Assembly: GCA_017992885.1 (NCBI GenBank)
Contig: JAGONT010000015.1
Coordinates: 1-53,577, forward strand
Length of the DNA stretch: 53,577 bases
Direction of reading: 5' to 3'
DNA from: Alphaproteobacteria bacterium
GTDB lineage: Bacteria > Pseudomonadota > Alphaproteobacteria > UBA9655
Shown here in pieces: positions 8,503 to 17,440 of this stretch (positions within the stretch are counted from its first letter, which is position 1; the number at the start of each line of letters is the position of its first letter). The notes under the pieces were generated by a model. It had not been told where the DNA came from, made no database searches, and saw nothing but the letters and a program-made list of their open reading frames with translations. The position numbers were made by a program, and so were the translations under genes.

Positions 8503-9480
8503 ATGTCGAATGCGAAACACTTAAAGACTATTCTCAATACTCTTTTTCTTGCCTTCTCCCTTATCTCTCATTCTCTTGCTGATTCTTCCCCCAAGCATAT
8601 TGCCATCACTCAGTTTGTTGAACATGTGGCTGCGGATGCTGTTCGCCAAGGCCTTTTGGATGAATTAGTGCAAAAAGGCTATCGAGAAGGCGATACCCTT
8701 AAAGTTAGTTTTGAAAATGCGCAAGGCAGTGCAGCTACAGCTGGACAAATTGCCCATAAGCTTGTGGGGCTTAAGCCGGATGTCATTGTTGCCATTACAA
8801 CTCCTTCCGCTCAAGCTGTGGTCAAGGTTGCCGGAAAAGATAGCTTTCCCATAGTCTTTAGTGCGGTGACAGATCCTGTGGGAGCCGGCCTTGTGTCTTC
8901 CCTGGACAATCATAAGGGAAAAGTGACAGGTGTTATGGATGCTCCGCCTATTAAGGAACAAATGGCTTTTATTAAGACCCTTTTGCCCACTGCTAAGATC
9001 ATGGGTATTCTTTATAATCCGGGTGATAATGGATCTGTTGCGTCTTTGGAAACGATTCGTAAAGAGGCAAAGGTTCAAGGATTCACCCTTGTCGAATCTC
9101 CCTGTATAAAATCGGCTGATGTGCAAACGGCGGTGTTGCAGCTTGTGGGAAAAGCAGATGCTATTTATGTGCCTCTGGATAATATGATTGTTTCAGCTAT
9201 GAAATCAGTGGCTTCTGTTGCGCTTAAACACAATTTGCCTCTTTTCTCTGCGGATAGTGGATCCGTTGAGTCAGGTGCTTTAGCTTGTAAGGGCTATAGC
9301 TACATGCAGACGGGGCACAAGACGGGGGAAATTGTCAGTGAAATCCTTAAAGGCAAAGATCCAGCAGAAATTGCCGTTGCATCTCCCGGTACAATGGATA
9401 TATTCATCAATCGACACGCGCTTGAGAAGTTAAAGATTTCCCTTCCTGAAGCGGTTCGCAATCAAGCTCACTTTTATTAA
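8503..9480 (+). CDS. ABC transporter substrate-binding protein (TrpX/YtrT-like)
   Basis: The 325-residue periplasmic binding protein has a signal peptide (residues ~1-26, ending SHSLA) and the fold markers of the ABC_sub_bind family (PF04392), such as KPDVIVAITTPSAQ and FSAVTDPVGAGLV. AGGA lies seven bases before the ATG. It is first in a three-gene uptake system with permease and ATPase downstream. Members of this family have been linked to aromatic amino acids (TrpXYZ) in some bacteria, but the substrate cannot be read from the sequence here. Confidence 0.88.
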   Translation: MSNAKHLKTILNTLFLAFSLISHSLADSSPKHIAITQFVEHVAADAVRQGLLDELVQKGYREGDTLKVSFENAQGSAATAGQIAHKLVGLKPDVIVAITTPSAQAVVKVAGKDSFPIVFSAVTDPVGAGLVSSLDNHKGKVTGVMDAPPIKEQMAFIKTLLPTAKIMGILYNPGDNGSVASLETIRKEAKVQGFTLVESPCIKSADVQTAVLQLVGKADAIYVPLDNMIVSAMKSVASVALKHNLPLFSADSGSVESGALACKGYSYMQTGHKTGEIVSEILKGKDPAEIAVASPGTMDIFINRHALEKLKISLPEAVRNQAHFY

Positions 9481-9497
9481 GAGATGGAGTTTTTAAC

Positions 9498-10394
9498 GTG
9501 AATTTAATTCAATTCATGGGGGCTATAGAAATTGGTTTACTCTACGGTCTTGTTGCCATGGGCGTTCTCTTGTCTTTTCGGATTTTGGATTTTCCAGATT
9601 TAACGGTGGATGGGAGTTTTCCCTTAGGTGCTGCTGTTTGTGCCATCCTCATTGTTTCAAACGTTAATCCGTGGGTTGCGACATTTTGTGCAATTTTGGC
9701 AGGGATGGTTGCAGGTTTTACGACAGCCTGGATCAGTGTACGGTGGAATATTCTGCATTTGCTAGCCAGTATTTTAACTATGACAGCCCTTTATTCCATT
9801 AACTTAAGAATCATGGGGCGTCCCAATATTGCTCTGTTAGGGGAAAGTACAATTTTTACACCGCTTGAAAATCTTGCTTTTCCCCATATTATGCCAATGG
9901 CTCTGTTTGTTGTTGCAAGTATTGCCTTAATTTTCATGTATCGTTTTTTAAGTTCAGAAAAGGGACTGGCGATGCGGGCGACGGGCGCCAATATACGGAT
10001 GGCTAAGGCTCAAGGAATCGCTGTCAATCGGCAAATTTTATTTGGACTTTCGCTGAGTAATGGCTTTGTGGCTCTGGCGGGAGCTCTTTTTGCTCAAAGT
10101 CAGGGCTTTGCAGATGTAACGATGGGCGTAGGAACGATTATTGCAGGCCTTGCTGCCGTTATTGTAGGAGAAGCTATTTTTAATCCTAAAGTGATATTTG
10201 CGGCATTGGTGGCGTGTGTGATTGGGTCCATTTTTTATCGACTGGCGATTGCCATGGCGCTTAATGCAAGCTTCTTAGGTTTGCAAGCGTCTGACCTTCA
10301 ACTTGTTACAGCCGTGATTGTGGGGATTGCCATGGTCACTCCTAAGTTGAGATCTAAGATCCTTGATTTTAAAGCATCAAGGAGTCGGACATGA
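9498..10394 (+). CDS. ABC transporter permease (TrpY-like)
   Basis: The 298-residue inner-membrane protein has eight or so hydrophobic segments and fits the BPD_transp_2 permease family (branched-chain amino acid/ribose type), including the EKGLAMRATGANIRMAKAQGI region that would contact the ATPase. It sits 17 bp after the binding-protein gene, and its stop overlaps the ATPase start by four bases (ATGA), so the three genes form one operon. Confidence 0.88.
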   Translation: MNLIQFMGAIEIGLLYGLVAMGVLLSFRILDFPDLTVDGSFPLGAAVCAILIVSNVNPWVATFCAILAGMVAGFTTAWISVRWNILHLLASILTMTALYSINLRIMGRPNIALLGESTIFTPLENLAFPHIMPMALFVVASIALIFMYRFLSSEKGLAMRATGANIRMAKAQGIAVNRQILFGLSLSNGFVALAGALFAQSQGFADVTMGVGTIIAGLAAVIVGEAIFNPKVIFAALVACVIGSIFYRLAIAMALNASFLGLQASDLQLVTAVIVGIAMVTPKLRSKILDFKASRSRT

Positions 10395-11185
10395 TTCGTA
10401 TAACTGATTTGCATGTTACGTTTAATCGCGGCACTGCTATGGAAAAAAAGGCATTGCGCGGGGTGACTTTGGATATCAAAAAAGGTGACTTTGTCTGCGT
10501 TATTGGCGGAAATGGGGCAGGAAAATCTACCCTGCTCAATGCTCTTTGTGGGGACGCTTTTCCTGAAAAAGGCATGATTTCTATTGATAACCGTAATGTA
10601 ACCGCGCTGACGTCTTGGCAACGTGCGTCCTATATTGCGCGTGTTTTTCAAGATCCCCTGGCGGGGACTTGTGCAAACCTGACCATTGAGGAAAATATGG
10701 CCCTTGCGTTGAAGCGAGGAGAAAATAGGACATTAAAGTTTGCTTTAAATAAAAGCTTTCGAGAAAAGTTTCGTGCCCAGTTGAGTCGCTTAAAACTGGG
10801 TCTTGAGAATCGTCTTCGAGACCCCATTGGCTTGCTTTCAGGGGGGCAAAGGCAAGCTGTTAGTTTGATCATGGCTGTGCTGAAACCCATGAAGATTATT
10901 GCTCTTGATGAGCATACAGCGGCCCTTGATCCCAAAACAGCGGCTTTTATTATTGAACTCACGCGAGAAATTGTCGAAGAGGGTCATTTGACGGCCTTAA
11001 TGGTGACTCATAGCATGCAGCAAGCTTTAGAACTGGGAAACCGCACCTTAATGTTGCATGAAGGGCGTGTGATTTTCGATGTGCAAGGGGAGGCGCGGAA
11101 AGGTCTTGCGGTTGCGGATCTTCTTGATCTTTTTCATAAAGCAAGTGGCCTTGAGCTTGATGATGATAGTCTGTTGTTAAGCTAA
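10391..11185 (+). CDS. ABC transporter ATP-binding protein (TrpZ-like)
   Basis: The 264-residue ATPase powers the uptake system. Visible motifs are Walker [13 protein letters not shown] signature [10 protein letters not shown], Walker [14 protein letters not shown] and the switch His in VTHSMQQ. The residue after the Walker B Asp is Glu, as expected for an active enzyme. Its start overlaps the permease stop by four bases. It is followed 23 bp later by fdxA, which may be co-transcribed. Confidence 0.93.
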   Translation: MIRITDLHVTFNRGTAMEKKALRGVTLDIKKGDFVCVIGGNGAGKSTLLNALCGDAFPEKGMISIDNRNVTALTSWQRASYIARVFQDPLAGTCANLTIEENMALALKRGENRTLKFALNKSFREKFRAQLSRLKLGLENRLRDPIGLLSGGQRQAVSLIMAVLKPMKIIALDEHTAALDPKTAAFIIELTREIVEEGHLTALMVTHSMQQALELGNRTLMLHEGRVIFDVQGEARKGLAVADLLDLFHKASGLELDDDSLLLS

Positions 11186-11208
11186 CTCTTCCTTTTACAG
11201 GAGCTAAA

Positions 11209-11541
11209 ATGACATATGTCGTAACCGAAGCCTGCATTAAGTGCAAATATACAGACTGTGTTGAAGTATGCCCCGTCGATTGTTTTTATGAAGGGGAAAA
11301 TATGCTCATGATTAATCCCGAAGAATGTATTGATTGTGGCGTTTGTCAGCCAGAATGTCCTATTGAAGCCATTGTACCAGATACGGTGCCTGGTCAAGAA
11401 AAATGGGTTGAACTTAATGCTCAGTATGCCAAAATTTGGCCTAATATTACACGCAAAAAAGAAGCTCTTAAAGATGCAGATACGTGGGCTAAAGTGTCCC
11501 AGAAATACCCAGAACACTTTAGCCCTAAAGAAGGGACTTGA
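11209..11541 (+). CDS. fdxA: 7Fe/8Fe ferredoxin FdxA
   Basis: This 110-residue electron-transfer protein carries two cluster motifs near its N-terminus: [18 protein letters not shown] (3Fe-4S/4Fe-4S type spacing) and [12 protein letters not shown] (4Fe-4S). The long C-terminal helix region ([15 protein letters not shown]) is characteristic of the alphaproteobacterial FdxA family. It acts in the cytoplasm as a low-potential electron carrier. It starts 23 bp after the transporter ATPase gene with GGAG upstream. Confidence 0.95.
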   Translation: MTYVVTEACIKCKYTDCVEVCPVDCFYEGENMLMINPEECIDCGVCQPECPIEAIVPDTVPGQEKWVELNAQYAKIWPNITRKKEALKDADTWAKVSQKYPEHFSPKEGT

Positions 11542-11548
11542 ACTAACC

Positions 11549-12124
11549 TTAAGAGATATACTGACCTAGGTATCCTCTTACATTTCGGTCGAGTTCTTCA
11601 TCTAGGTTGTTCATAATCTTTTCCATCATGACAATCCAGACTTTGCGACGTTGCCCAAGGGTAAAGTTTTCTGCAATGGTTCGAGATCCTTGTGTGCGTG
11701 CATAAGCATATCCCTTAGCGTTGCCAAAATCGTCAAATATTTCAATTTTTACCGTCATTTTGGCGTCATATTGCTCGGATTGGTCCACTGTAAACATACC
11801 TTTAAAGCCTTTTGTTCCTTTAAGAGGAATTTCGATGATGGAAGCTTCCTCAATGGTAACAACGGCGTGCCCTGTTTTGCCAACGGGCACAAGGCGATCT
11901 TGAACCCATTGTTGAATCATGGCTACAGGGGGTACAGGAAAATCGTTTTCTACGTGAGGAGGTTGAGAAGAGGACTTGTATTTTTTCACGACTTCAATAC
12001 GAGCAACATCCAGACGAATGGGTTTATTAGAAAGATAAGCTAATCCTATGGGTTCAGGAAGTTGAGCTGCAGGTGTACAGGCTGCGAGTAGGAAAATTAA
12101 GCATGTCAATAAGAGGTGGCGCAT
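11549..12124 (-). CDS. Predicted outer-membrane lipoprotein
   Basis: The 191-residue product has a lipoprotein signal peptide ending in LLAAC, so Cys16 should be lipidated. The mature part contains an early Ile-Arg-Leu-Asp-Val-Ala strand and a later YAYARTQGSRTIAEN segment, resembling uncharacterised lipoproteins common in alphaproteobacteria. No function is assigned. It converges on fdxA with a 7-bp gap and lies 13 bp downstream of hslO, so it is probably in an operon with that gene. Confidence 0.8.
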   Translation of the reverse strand: MRHLLLTCLIFLLAACTPAAQLPEPIGLAYLSNKPIRLDVARIEVVKKYKSSSQPPHVENDFPVPPVAMIQQWVQDRLVPVGKTGHAVVTIEEASIIEIPLKGTKGFKGMFTVDQSEQYDAKMTVKIEIFDDFGNAKGYAYARTQGSRTIAENFTLGQRRKVWIVMMEKIMNNLDEELDRNVRGYLGQYIS

Positions 12125-12137
12125 AGTAATAGTCTCC

Positions 12138-13004
12138 TTAATGAAGGGTGATAATGTCCTTACGGTTAAACGTATAGCGATGGTTACAAAATTCGCAAGT
12201 CATTTTCAATTGTTCCTTTTCCAGAAGGGCTTCGATTTCGCCGGGGATAAGGGTTGCCAAAAAGTCTCTAATGCGTTCTTTGGAGCAGCGACACTGGGCT
12301 TTGAGAAACAGGGGATCAAAAACGGTGAGGCTTCCCTCATGAAAGAGACGCGTTAAAAGTGTATCACAAGGTATTGAAAAATCTAAAAATTCTTCAGGAA
12401 AAAGGGTATTTAAAAGAGCATCGATGTGCGTCCAAGTTTCTTGACTCACGTTTTGCGCAGGCAATTGCTGAAGAAGAAGAGCGCTACTTTTCCAGGTGCC
12501 TTCCCCTGTTTTTTCAGAAGCAATACAAAGACGAGTTGCTAACTGCTCAGATTGATCAAAATAATGTTCAAGGGCTTGCGAAAGCCCGTCGTGATTTAAG
12601 GAGACAATACCTTGATAACGATCAGAATTGAGACCCTGATCTATTGTAAAACCTAAATATCCTTGGCCAAGAAGATCTTTAAACGTATCGTTTGATCCAA
12701 ATTTTTCCGGATTAAATTGTGCATATCCTCGCATATGCCCCCCATCAGTGACATCGATTACTGTGAAATTCAGGGGGCCGTTTGTTTTTGTTTGAAGGGT
12801 GAAGACGCCCTTAAACTTTAAAAGTCCAGCAAGAGCAGCTCCTGCAACTAAAAATTCAGCTAAAATTTTTGCGATAGGAAAGGGATAGGCATGTTGATGC
12901 AGAATCTTAGAGCTAACGTTCTGCAAACGTACTAAACGACCCCTTAAAGAAAAACGGGGAAGCATAAAAGGGACTGAGACATCAATGAGTGGGTTGTGTA
13001 ACAT
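12138..13004 (-). CDS. hslO: Redox-regulated chaperone Hsp33
   Basis: Hsp33 is a cytoplasmic holdase activated by oxidation and heat. The C-terminal redox switch is present as CRC (QAQCRCSKE) and CEFC, which bind zinc when reduced. The conserved LRGRLVRL start of the core domain and the GGHMRGYAQF segment are clear. An in-frame TTG at 13142 would give 334 residues, but the ATG at 13004 gives 288, close to family length and placed just before the conserved core. Neither start has a strong ribosome site, so the exact start is uncertain. Confidence 0.92.
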   Translation of the reverse strand: MLHNPLIDVSVPFMLPRFSLRGRLVRLQNVSSKILHQHAYPFPIAKILAEFLVAGAALAGLLKFKGVFTLQTKTNGPLNFTVIDVTDGGHMRGYAQFNPEKFGSNDTFKDLLGQGYLGFTIDQGLNSDRYQGIVSLNHDGLSQALEHYFDQSEQLATRLCIASEKTGEGTWKSSALLLQQLPAQNVSQETWTHIDALLNTLFPEEFLDFSIPCDTLLTRLFHEGSLTVFDPLFLKAQCRCSKERIRDFLATLIPGEIEALLEKEQLKMTCEFCNHRYTFNRKDIITLH

Positions 13005-13175
13005 TGAGAGGAGTGCTTTATTTTTACTATCACCATCATAGAGTGTTCGTTGATCGCCGTCAAACAAAGAAACATTGCTTTTAGTTTTTTTTAATACTTT
13101 ATTAATAAATAATATAGCATAATAGAGGTTAGACAAGAGCAATAAAAATGATTAGTTAACTTATTGGAGGGAAAG

Positions 13176-13334
13176 ATGTCTTTTTTAAAAAACTTTATAC
13201 GACAAGACGAGGGAGTTACAGCTATTGAATATGGCTTGATTGCAGCTTTGATTGCTGTGGCTATTATTACAGCAGTTGGTTTAGTCGGTACGAACTTAAC
13301 GTCAACGTTTAACACGATTGCATCAAAAATTTAG
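13176..13334 (+). CDS. Flp/Fap type IVc pilin 1
   Basis: A 52-residue pilin, MSFLKNFIRQDEG followed by VTAIEYGLIAA. This is the Flp prepilin layout: a short basic leader, the processing Gly, then a hydrophobic helix with Glu at +5 (G-x4-E-Y). A prepilin peptidase of the TadV/CpaA type would cut after DEG. GGAGGG lies seven bases before the ATG. It is one of two tandem pilin genes; no other tad/cpa genes are in the window. Confidence 0.93.
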   Translation: MSFLKNFIRQDEGVTAIEYGLIAALIAVAIITAVGLVGTNLTSTFNTIASKI

Positions 13335-13385
13335 TTGTTTTTTTTGCGAGGATAATAAACCAAAAGATAATATCTGCTGTAGCTT

Positions 13386-13422
13386 AGAAAGGATGGATTC
13401 CATCCTTTCTAGCCAATTTTTT
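13386..13422 (+). terminator. Strong hairpin between the two pilin genes
   Basis: AGAAAGGATGG at 13386-13396, a three-base loop, and CCATCCTTTCT at 13400-13410 form a perfect 11-bp stem. A T-rich stretch (ATTTTTT) follows five bases later. It can act as a terminator or partial attenuator after pilin 1, or stabilise the 3' end of a pilin-1 transcript. Confidence 0.7.
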
Positions 13423-13465
13423 AAAGAGCATAGGTTTATTCTCTATCTCGAGGGGGAAACTTAGA

Positions 13466-13624
13466 ATGCATCATTTAAAGAACTTCTTACTTCAAGATGA
13501 GGGCGTTACTGCTATTGAGTATGCTTTGATCGCTATAGGGATTGCTGTTGTTATTGTTGCAGCTGTTACGGCAGTGGGGACTAGTTTAATTCCTGTATTT
13601 AATACCGTTGCTTCTAAAATTTAG
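13466..13624 (+). CDS. Flp/Fap type IVc pilin 2
   Basis: The second pilin also has exactly 52 residues: MHHLKNFLLQDEG, then VTAIEYALIAIG and a Val/Ala-rich helix, ending like pilin 1 in a TVASKI-type tail. It keeps the Gly cleavage site and Glu+5. AGGGGG lies about ten bases before the ATG. It differs from pilin 1 mainly in the hydrophobic helix, suggesting an old duplication with both copies kept under selection. Confidence 0.92.
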   Translation: MHHLKNFLLQDEGVTAIEYALIAIGIAVVIVAAVTAVGTSLIPVFNTVASKI

Positions 13625-13654
13625 TCAATAATAATATATAATAGACGATTAAAT

Positions 13655-14578
13655 ATGGAAAATAAGGAATCCTTTAGCAAAAGTTCAATTATTTATGCGA
13701 AAATTCAATGGGCTTTAGTATTTTTCATCTTTTTCATCGACGTCGTGTGGATCAGTTTTTCTTCATTCAAATTATATTATGATTTTAGAGACCTATGGCT
13801 ATATGTGCTAATCTTATTATCTCTTTATATTCCCTATCTTTTTTATAAAAAATACCGACCTAACCTTAAAATTATGGCAGCCTTATTATCTTCATGCTGG
13901 TTGCTAAGCTATTCTGGGGCTGCTCTTGTTTTATCTTACCTGGCCGATACAACCAACGCTCCTTTAGTTACTGCTCATTTGGCGTCTTTGGATCACTATT
14001 TGGGTGTTTATTCACCAAGCGTTGTTATTTGGGGTAAGGAAAATGAGTGGATAAATTCTATTCTTGTGTTTTCTTACGCTTGCTTTTTACTGCAAAAACC
14101 ATTTGTCTTATTATACTTCTCATTTGTTGGAAAAATAGAGTATCAGCAAAATTTTATGATGCAGTATATGATCGCAGGACTTTTGACGATTATCTTAGGG
14201 GCTGTCTTTCCTGCAGAAGGAACTTATGCGTGGTATCATTTTCAGCCAAGTGTGAGCCAAAGTGGCGACCTTAAAAGTTTGTACGACGTACGCAATCATA
14301 TTATCGATTTAAGGAATCTTACGGGAATCATTGAGTTTCCTTCCTTTCATACAGTGATGGGGGCTCTGACAATTTATATTTTTCGGAATGAACAAAAAGT
14401 TATTTTCATTCCTATCTTAATATTAAATATTTTGTTGTTTGTTTCATGCGTCTCCCATGGAGGCCATTTTTTAATGGACGTTTTAGGAGGAATCCTTGTC
14501 GCTGCTGTGGCTATCGGGATTGAAGCTCTCATTTTTAAGTCTATCAAAAGGGTGTCCCTAAAAAAAGTTAGCAGATAG
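13655..14578 (+). CDS. PAP2-superfamily membrane phosphatase
   Basis: The 307-residue protein has six or more membrane segments. Two PAP2 active-site motifs are visible in the C-terminal half: EFPSFHTVMGAL (PSxH motif) and SCVSHGGHFLMDVLGG (the S-x-x-x-H-x-x-x-D motif with its catalytic His). Such enzymes remove phosphate from membrane lipids or transfer phospho-head groups. The large N-terminal membrane part resembles PAP2_3/inositolphosphotransferase-like proteins. It begins 30 bp after pilin 2 and may be read through from that transcript. Confidence 0.8.
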   Translation: MENKESFSKSSIIYAKIQWALVFFIFFIDVVWISFSSFKLYYDFRDLWLYVLILLSLYIPYLFYKKYRPNLKIMAALLSSCWLLSYSGAALVLSYLADTTNAPLVTAHLASLDHYLGVYSPSVVIWGKENEWINSILVFSYACFLLQKPFVLLYFSFVGKIEYQQNFMMQYMIAGLLTIILGAVFPAEGTYAWYHFQPSVSQSGDLKSLYDVRNHIIDLRNLTGIIEFPSFHTVMGALTIYIFRNEQKVIFIPILILNILLFVSCVSHGGHFLMDVLGGILVAAVAIGIEALIFKSIKRVSLKKVSR

Positions 14579-14698
14579 GGCATTGTTAACAAAGTAAAGA
14601 AAGCTGTGCGTATTCGTCCAACGTATGGGCATCCCTGAATAAGAAGGTGGAGCTAAATAAATTAAAAAGAGACATTTTTTTATTATTTATTTTGTTAT

Positions 14699-15403
14699 CT
14701 AATTTTCCTTGTTTTTTGGAGGAATTATGGTAGGTAAGCCCAATCCTTCCTGTAGAGGGTAATAAAATAGAATTATGTTTGAATCTTCTGAACTTGCGTC
14801 TGGAAACTTAATCATTCCCGTCTTTATAGCAGCTTTTTGAGAAGCGATGTTATCATCATTTATCGAACTTTCAATATAGTATCCAGGACAATTTTCGATA
14901 TTTGATACTGTCTCCTTCATATTTTTTAAAACTTCACTAGCAACGGCGCTTCCAAGTCCTTGACTACGAAAATCACGATATATCTGAAAAGTGATTTCGA
15001 ATGCATTATAAAAATAACTTCCACCTAGAATAGTTCCACTCCCCAGAATTTGATTATCCTCAGAATTAAAAATACCGTATATAGCCTGCTTTTGTGGTAT
15101 ATCTCTCATCAAGAATGGATGGATATTCTCTTTTGCTTCCTCTATACTAGGGCGAGTGTCATAGCTCTTTTCTTTATCCATGGGGTCCGATGGATCATAC
15201 GTACAAAATCTATCAATATATGTTTCGGTCACATCAGTGATCTCGAAAGGTCGAACAACAATCCCCTTCTCCTTAAGATTAAATTCAAAATTTATCGTCG
15301 TAAGCTCTTGAGGAATAAATTTTAATTTTTTTTGTGAAGTAACTTTGTTTTCCTCGATCTCATGCATTGCATAGGTATTTTCCAATAGTAATAAGCTTGT
15401 CAA
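14699..15403 (-). CDS. Secreted GNAT-family acetyltransferase-like protein, signal peptide out of frame
   Basis: The 234-codon frame opens with a TTG at 15403, in the middle of what looks like a signal peptide (TSLLLLENTYA). From residue ~45 it shows a GNAT fold: GIVVRPFEITDVTE as first strand, and QIYRDFRSQGLGSAVASEVL as the acetyl-CoA binding R/Q-x-x-G-x-G segment (~140-160). GNAT enzymes transfer acyl groups to amines; an exported one would be unusual. The proper start seems to be an ATG at 15438 in another frame (see the T8 entry). Substrate unknown. Confidence 0.7.
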   Translation of the reverse strand: MTSLLLLENTYAMHEIEENKVTSQKKLKFIPQELTTINFEFNLKEKGIVVRPFEITDVTETYIDRFCTYDPSDPMDKEKSYDTRPSIEEAKENIHPFLMRDIPQKQAIYGIFNSEDNQILGSGTILGGSYFYNAFEITFQIYRDFRSQGLGSAVASEVLKNMKETVSNIENCPGYYIESSINDDNIASQKAAIKTGMIKFPDASSEDSNIILFYYPLQEGLGLPTIIPPKNKEN

Positions 15404-15438
15404 AAAAAAGAAGATATTGTAAAAATAAGTTTTCTCAT
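15402..15438 (-). other. Signal-peptide start separated from its gene by a T8 tract
   Basis: On the minus strand an ATG at 15438 with AAGGA eight bases upstream encodes MRKLIFTISSFF and then hits TGA directly after a run of eight T (15409-15402). With nine T the frame would continue as LTSLLLLENTYA, giving a textbook signal peptide fused to the GNAT-like protein. The tract is either a slippage switch, a fixed mutation or a sequencing error. Confidence 0.65.
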
Positions 15439-15463
15439 AACATTTTTCCTTGTATTTAATTTT

Positions 15464-15492
15464 TCTATATCGTCTCTTTTAATATATTTCAA
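15464..15492 (-). promoter_or_regulatory. Probable promoter of the GNAT-like gene
   Basis: On the minus strand TTGAAA (15492-15487) and TATAGA (15469-15464) are 17 bases apart, about 26 bases before the ATG at 15438. This position supports 15438 as the intended start. Confidence 0.45.
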
Positions 15493-15860
15493 GTAATAAT
15501 TTTCAAAAACCAACGCAATGAAAATCTCATTGGCTCTATGCTTCATCAACTCTATCAGGTTGTATTGGGTGTAGTCTCGACTTCATTGTTTTTCATCCTT
15601 TTGTGAATCTATTAATCGCTCTCTATTTTTCTTTGTTAACATGGTCATGCTCAATAAAATTGGTTCAATCAAAACCTACTTTTTACTTACTTTTCATCTA
15701 ATACTAGATTTATTATTTCTTACCTTGTGGCTTGCCATAAGAAAATTTGCCAGGGTTTCAAAGAGAGGAAAACCTTTTAAATGCAAGAGCAAGGTTTAAT
15801 GCTATGCTCGTAATTTTTGATTTTATTGGGTTCGAAAAAAATTCTTAATTTTTGCATTCA
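15493..15860. other. AT-rich intergenic stretch with no gene found
   Basis: This ~370-bp stretch separates the divergent GNAT-like gene from the isc promoter. All six frames are broken by stops. I see no tRNA, no convincing hairpin terminator and no transposon end. It could be decayed coding sequence, but no segment is recognisable. Confidence 0.4.
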
Positions 15861-15863
15861 TAC

Positions 15864-15892
15864 TTGACTAAAATAGTCAGGAATCGTAAACA
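15864..15892 (+). promoter_or_regulatory. isc operon promoter with IscR-type operator
   Basis: TTGACT (15864-15869) and TAAACA (15887-15892) are 17 bases apart. Overlapping the -35 is a perfect palindrome, TGACTA AAA TAGTCA (15865-15879), similar to Rrf2/IscR sites upstream of alphaproteobacterial isc operons. Binding there would block RNA polymerase, so autorepression by the iscR product is likely. Confidence 0.65.
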
Positions 15893-15932
15893 TAGAGAGT
15901 AATAAAGCAAGCTTAAAGGACAGGACAAAGAT

Positions 15933-16349
15933 GTGAAGCTTGGGACAAAAGGTAGATATGCGGTTATGGCTCTTGTGGATCTGGCTTATTATAGTCAAGG
16001 AAAGCCGTTGTCGCTTACAGAAATTGCTGGACGACAAGCTTTGCCCCTTACCTATTTGGAACAGCTTTTTGTTCAATTGCGTCAAAAGGGATTTGTGGTG
16101 AGTACCCGAGGACATCAGGGGGGGTATACGCTTGCGCGTGAAGCTCATTCCATACGCATTGCTGAAATTTTAGAGGCCATTGGCGAACCCTTGCAAACGA
16201 CTCGCTGTAAAAAGGAAGTGGGCATGGGATGTTTAGGTAGAAAAGAGCAGTGTTTGACTCATACATTATGGGCGGGCCTTGAACACAAAATGTATCAGTA
16301 TTTGAATGACATTTCTCTTGCAGATGTTTGTGAAAAGCGGGTGTCATGA
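15933..16349 (+). CDS. iscR: Fe-S cluster-sensing Rrf2 regulator IscR
   Basis: IscR is a winged-helix repressor that uses its [2Fe-2S] cluster to match isc expression to demand. The 138-residue product starts with GTG and the family opening KLGTKGRYAVMALVDLA. It has the three cluster cysteines Cys92, Cys100 and Cys107 with His110 following, slightly wider spaced than in E. coli (92/98/104/107). It is first in the isc operon, 40 bp from the palindromic operator, and its stop overlaps the next gene by four bases. Confidence 0.93.
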   Translation: MKLGTKGRYAVMALVDLAYYSQGKPLSLTEIAGRQALPLTYLEQLFVQLRQKGFVVSTRGHQGGYTLAREAHSIRIAEILEAIGEPLQTTRCKKEVGMGCLGRKEQCLTHTLWAGLEHKMYQYLNDISLADVCEKRVS

Positions 16350-17440
16350 TTTATTTAGATTATAATGCCTCTGTGCCTATAAGACCTTGTGCGAGAAAAG
16401 CAGTGATAGAGACCTTAGATATAGTGGGTAACTCTTCCTCTCCTCACCATGCAGGGCGCAAGTTACGGTCATTGATCGATCACGCAAGGCAAGCCATTCT
16501 GGAAGGACTGGGGGCGCATAGACTGGTCTACACAAGTGGTGGAACGGAAGCCAACGCTCTCGCTCTTGGCGGGTATAACGATAGCCCTGTTCTTGTGTCT
16601 TCTATTGAACATGATTCGGTTCTGAAAGGGACTTCTCATCCTCACTTAATTCCTGTGACAGGGGAAGGGGTTGTGGATCTGGCAAAATTGAACGAGATCC
16701 TCTCTTTCTTTGCAACACCGGGACTTCTTTCACTCATGCTTGTCAATAATGAAACGGGTGTGATTCAGCCCGTTCAAGAAGCCGCACAAATTGCCGCGGC
16801 AAAAGGTTGGAAAATTCATACGGACGCCAGTCAAGCCTTAGGTCAAATTCCTTTTTCTTTTGAAGGGCTTGGTGTTGATATGATGACACTTTCTTCTCAT
16901 AAGTGTGGAGGGCCTGTTGGTATTGGAGCTTTAATTTTAAAAGAAGATATGCAGCTTCATCCTCTTATTCGGGGAGGAGGGCAAGAATATGGAATGCGGG
17001 CTGGAACACTTGCAGCTCCCTTAATCTTGGGATTTTCGGCTGCTTTTAAGGAAGCTTTAGCTGAGCAATTTCAGGCGTCTAAGCGACTTCGTGGTCTTCA
17101 ACAAACCATAGAAGACTCTTTAACGGATGCGATTATATATGGGAAAAGCAGTTCTCGTGGACCTAATGTTGTCTGTCTGGGGATGCCGGGCGTCTCTGCG
17201 GAACTTCAGTTGATGTCATTTGATTTAAAAGGAATTGCTGTGAGTGCAGGATCTGCGTGCTCGTCAGGAAAAATGAAAACATCTCATGTTCTTACGGCGA
17301 TGGATATTCCTCCTGAACAAGCAAAGTGCGCGATTCGCGTGAGCATGGGTTGGAAAACTCAAGAAGATCAAGTTGATACCTTTATTCAAGCTTGGAAAAA
17401 TATATATGGTACCTTGCAAAACACAGCGGAGATTTCTTAA
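16346..17440 (+). CDS. NifS/IscS-like cysteine desulfurase (short paralogue)
   Basis: This 364-residue PLP enzyme belongs to class V aminotransferases. The PLP lysine is in LSSHKCGGP (about residue 190) and the persulfide-forming Cys in [10 protein letters not shown] (about residue 307). It starts at an ATGA overlap with iscR and ends one base into iscS. It is ~40 residues shorter than IscS and clearly diverged from it. Rickettsial genomes also carry such a desulfurase pair in front of iscU. Whether it supplies sulfur for clusters or for tRNA thiolation is not visible here. Confidence 0.93.
   Translation: MIYLDYNASVPIRPCARKAVIETLDIVGNSSSPHHAGRKLRSLIDHARQAILEGLGAHRLVYTSGGTEANALALGGYNDSPVLVSSIEHDSVLKGTSHPHLIPVTGEGVVDLAKLNEILSFFATPGLLSLMLVNNETGVIQPVQEAAQIAAAKGWKIHTDASQALGQIPFSFEGLGVDMMTLSSHKCGGPVGIGALILKEDMQLHPLIRGGGQEYGMRAGTLAAPLILGFSAAFKEALAEQFQASKRLRGLQQTIEDSLTDAIIYGKSSSRGPNVVCLGMPGVSAELQLMSFDLKGIAVSAGSACSSGKMKTSHVLTAMDIPPEQAKCAIRVSMGWKTQEDQVDTFIQAWKNIYGTLQNTAEIS

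Noticed and set aside
8665..9126. 153-codon minus-strand frame inside the ABC binding-protein gene
   Set aside because: The plus-strand gene has clear family motifs across the same region; the opposite frame is a shadow.
15500..15860. Possible second transposase relic
   Set aside because: Translations in all frames gave only short unmatched peptides; nothing specific to a transposase family.
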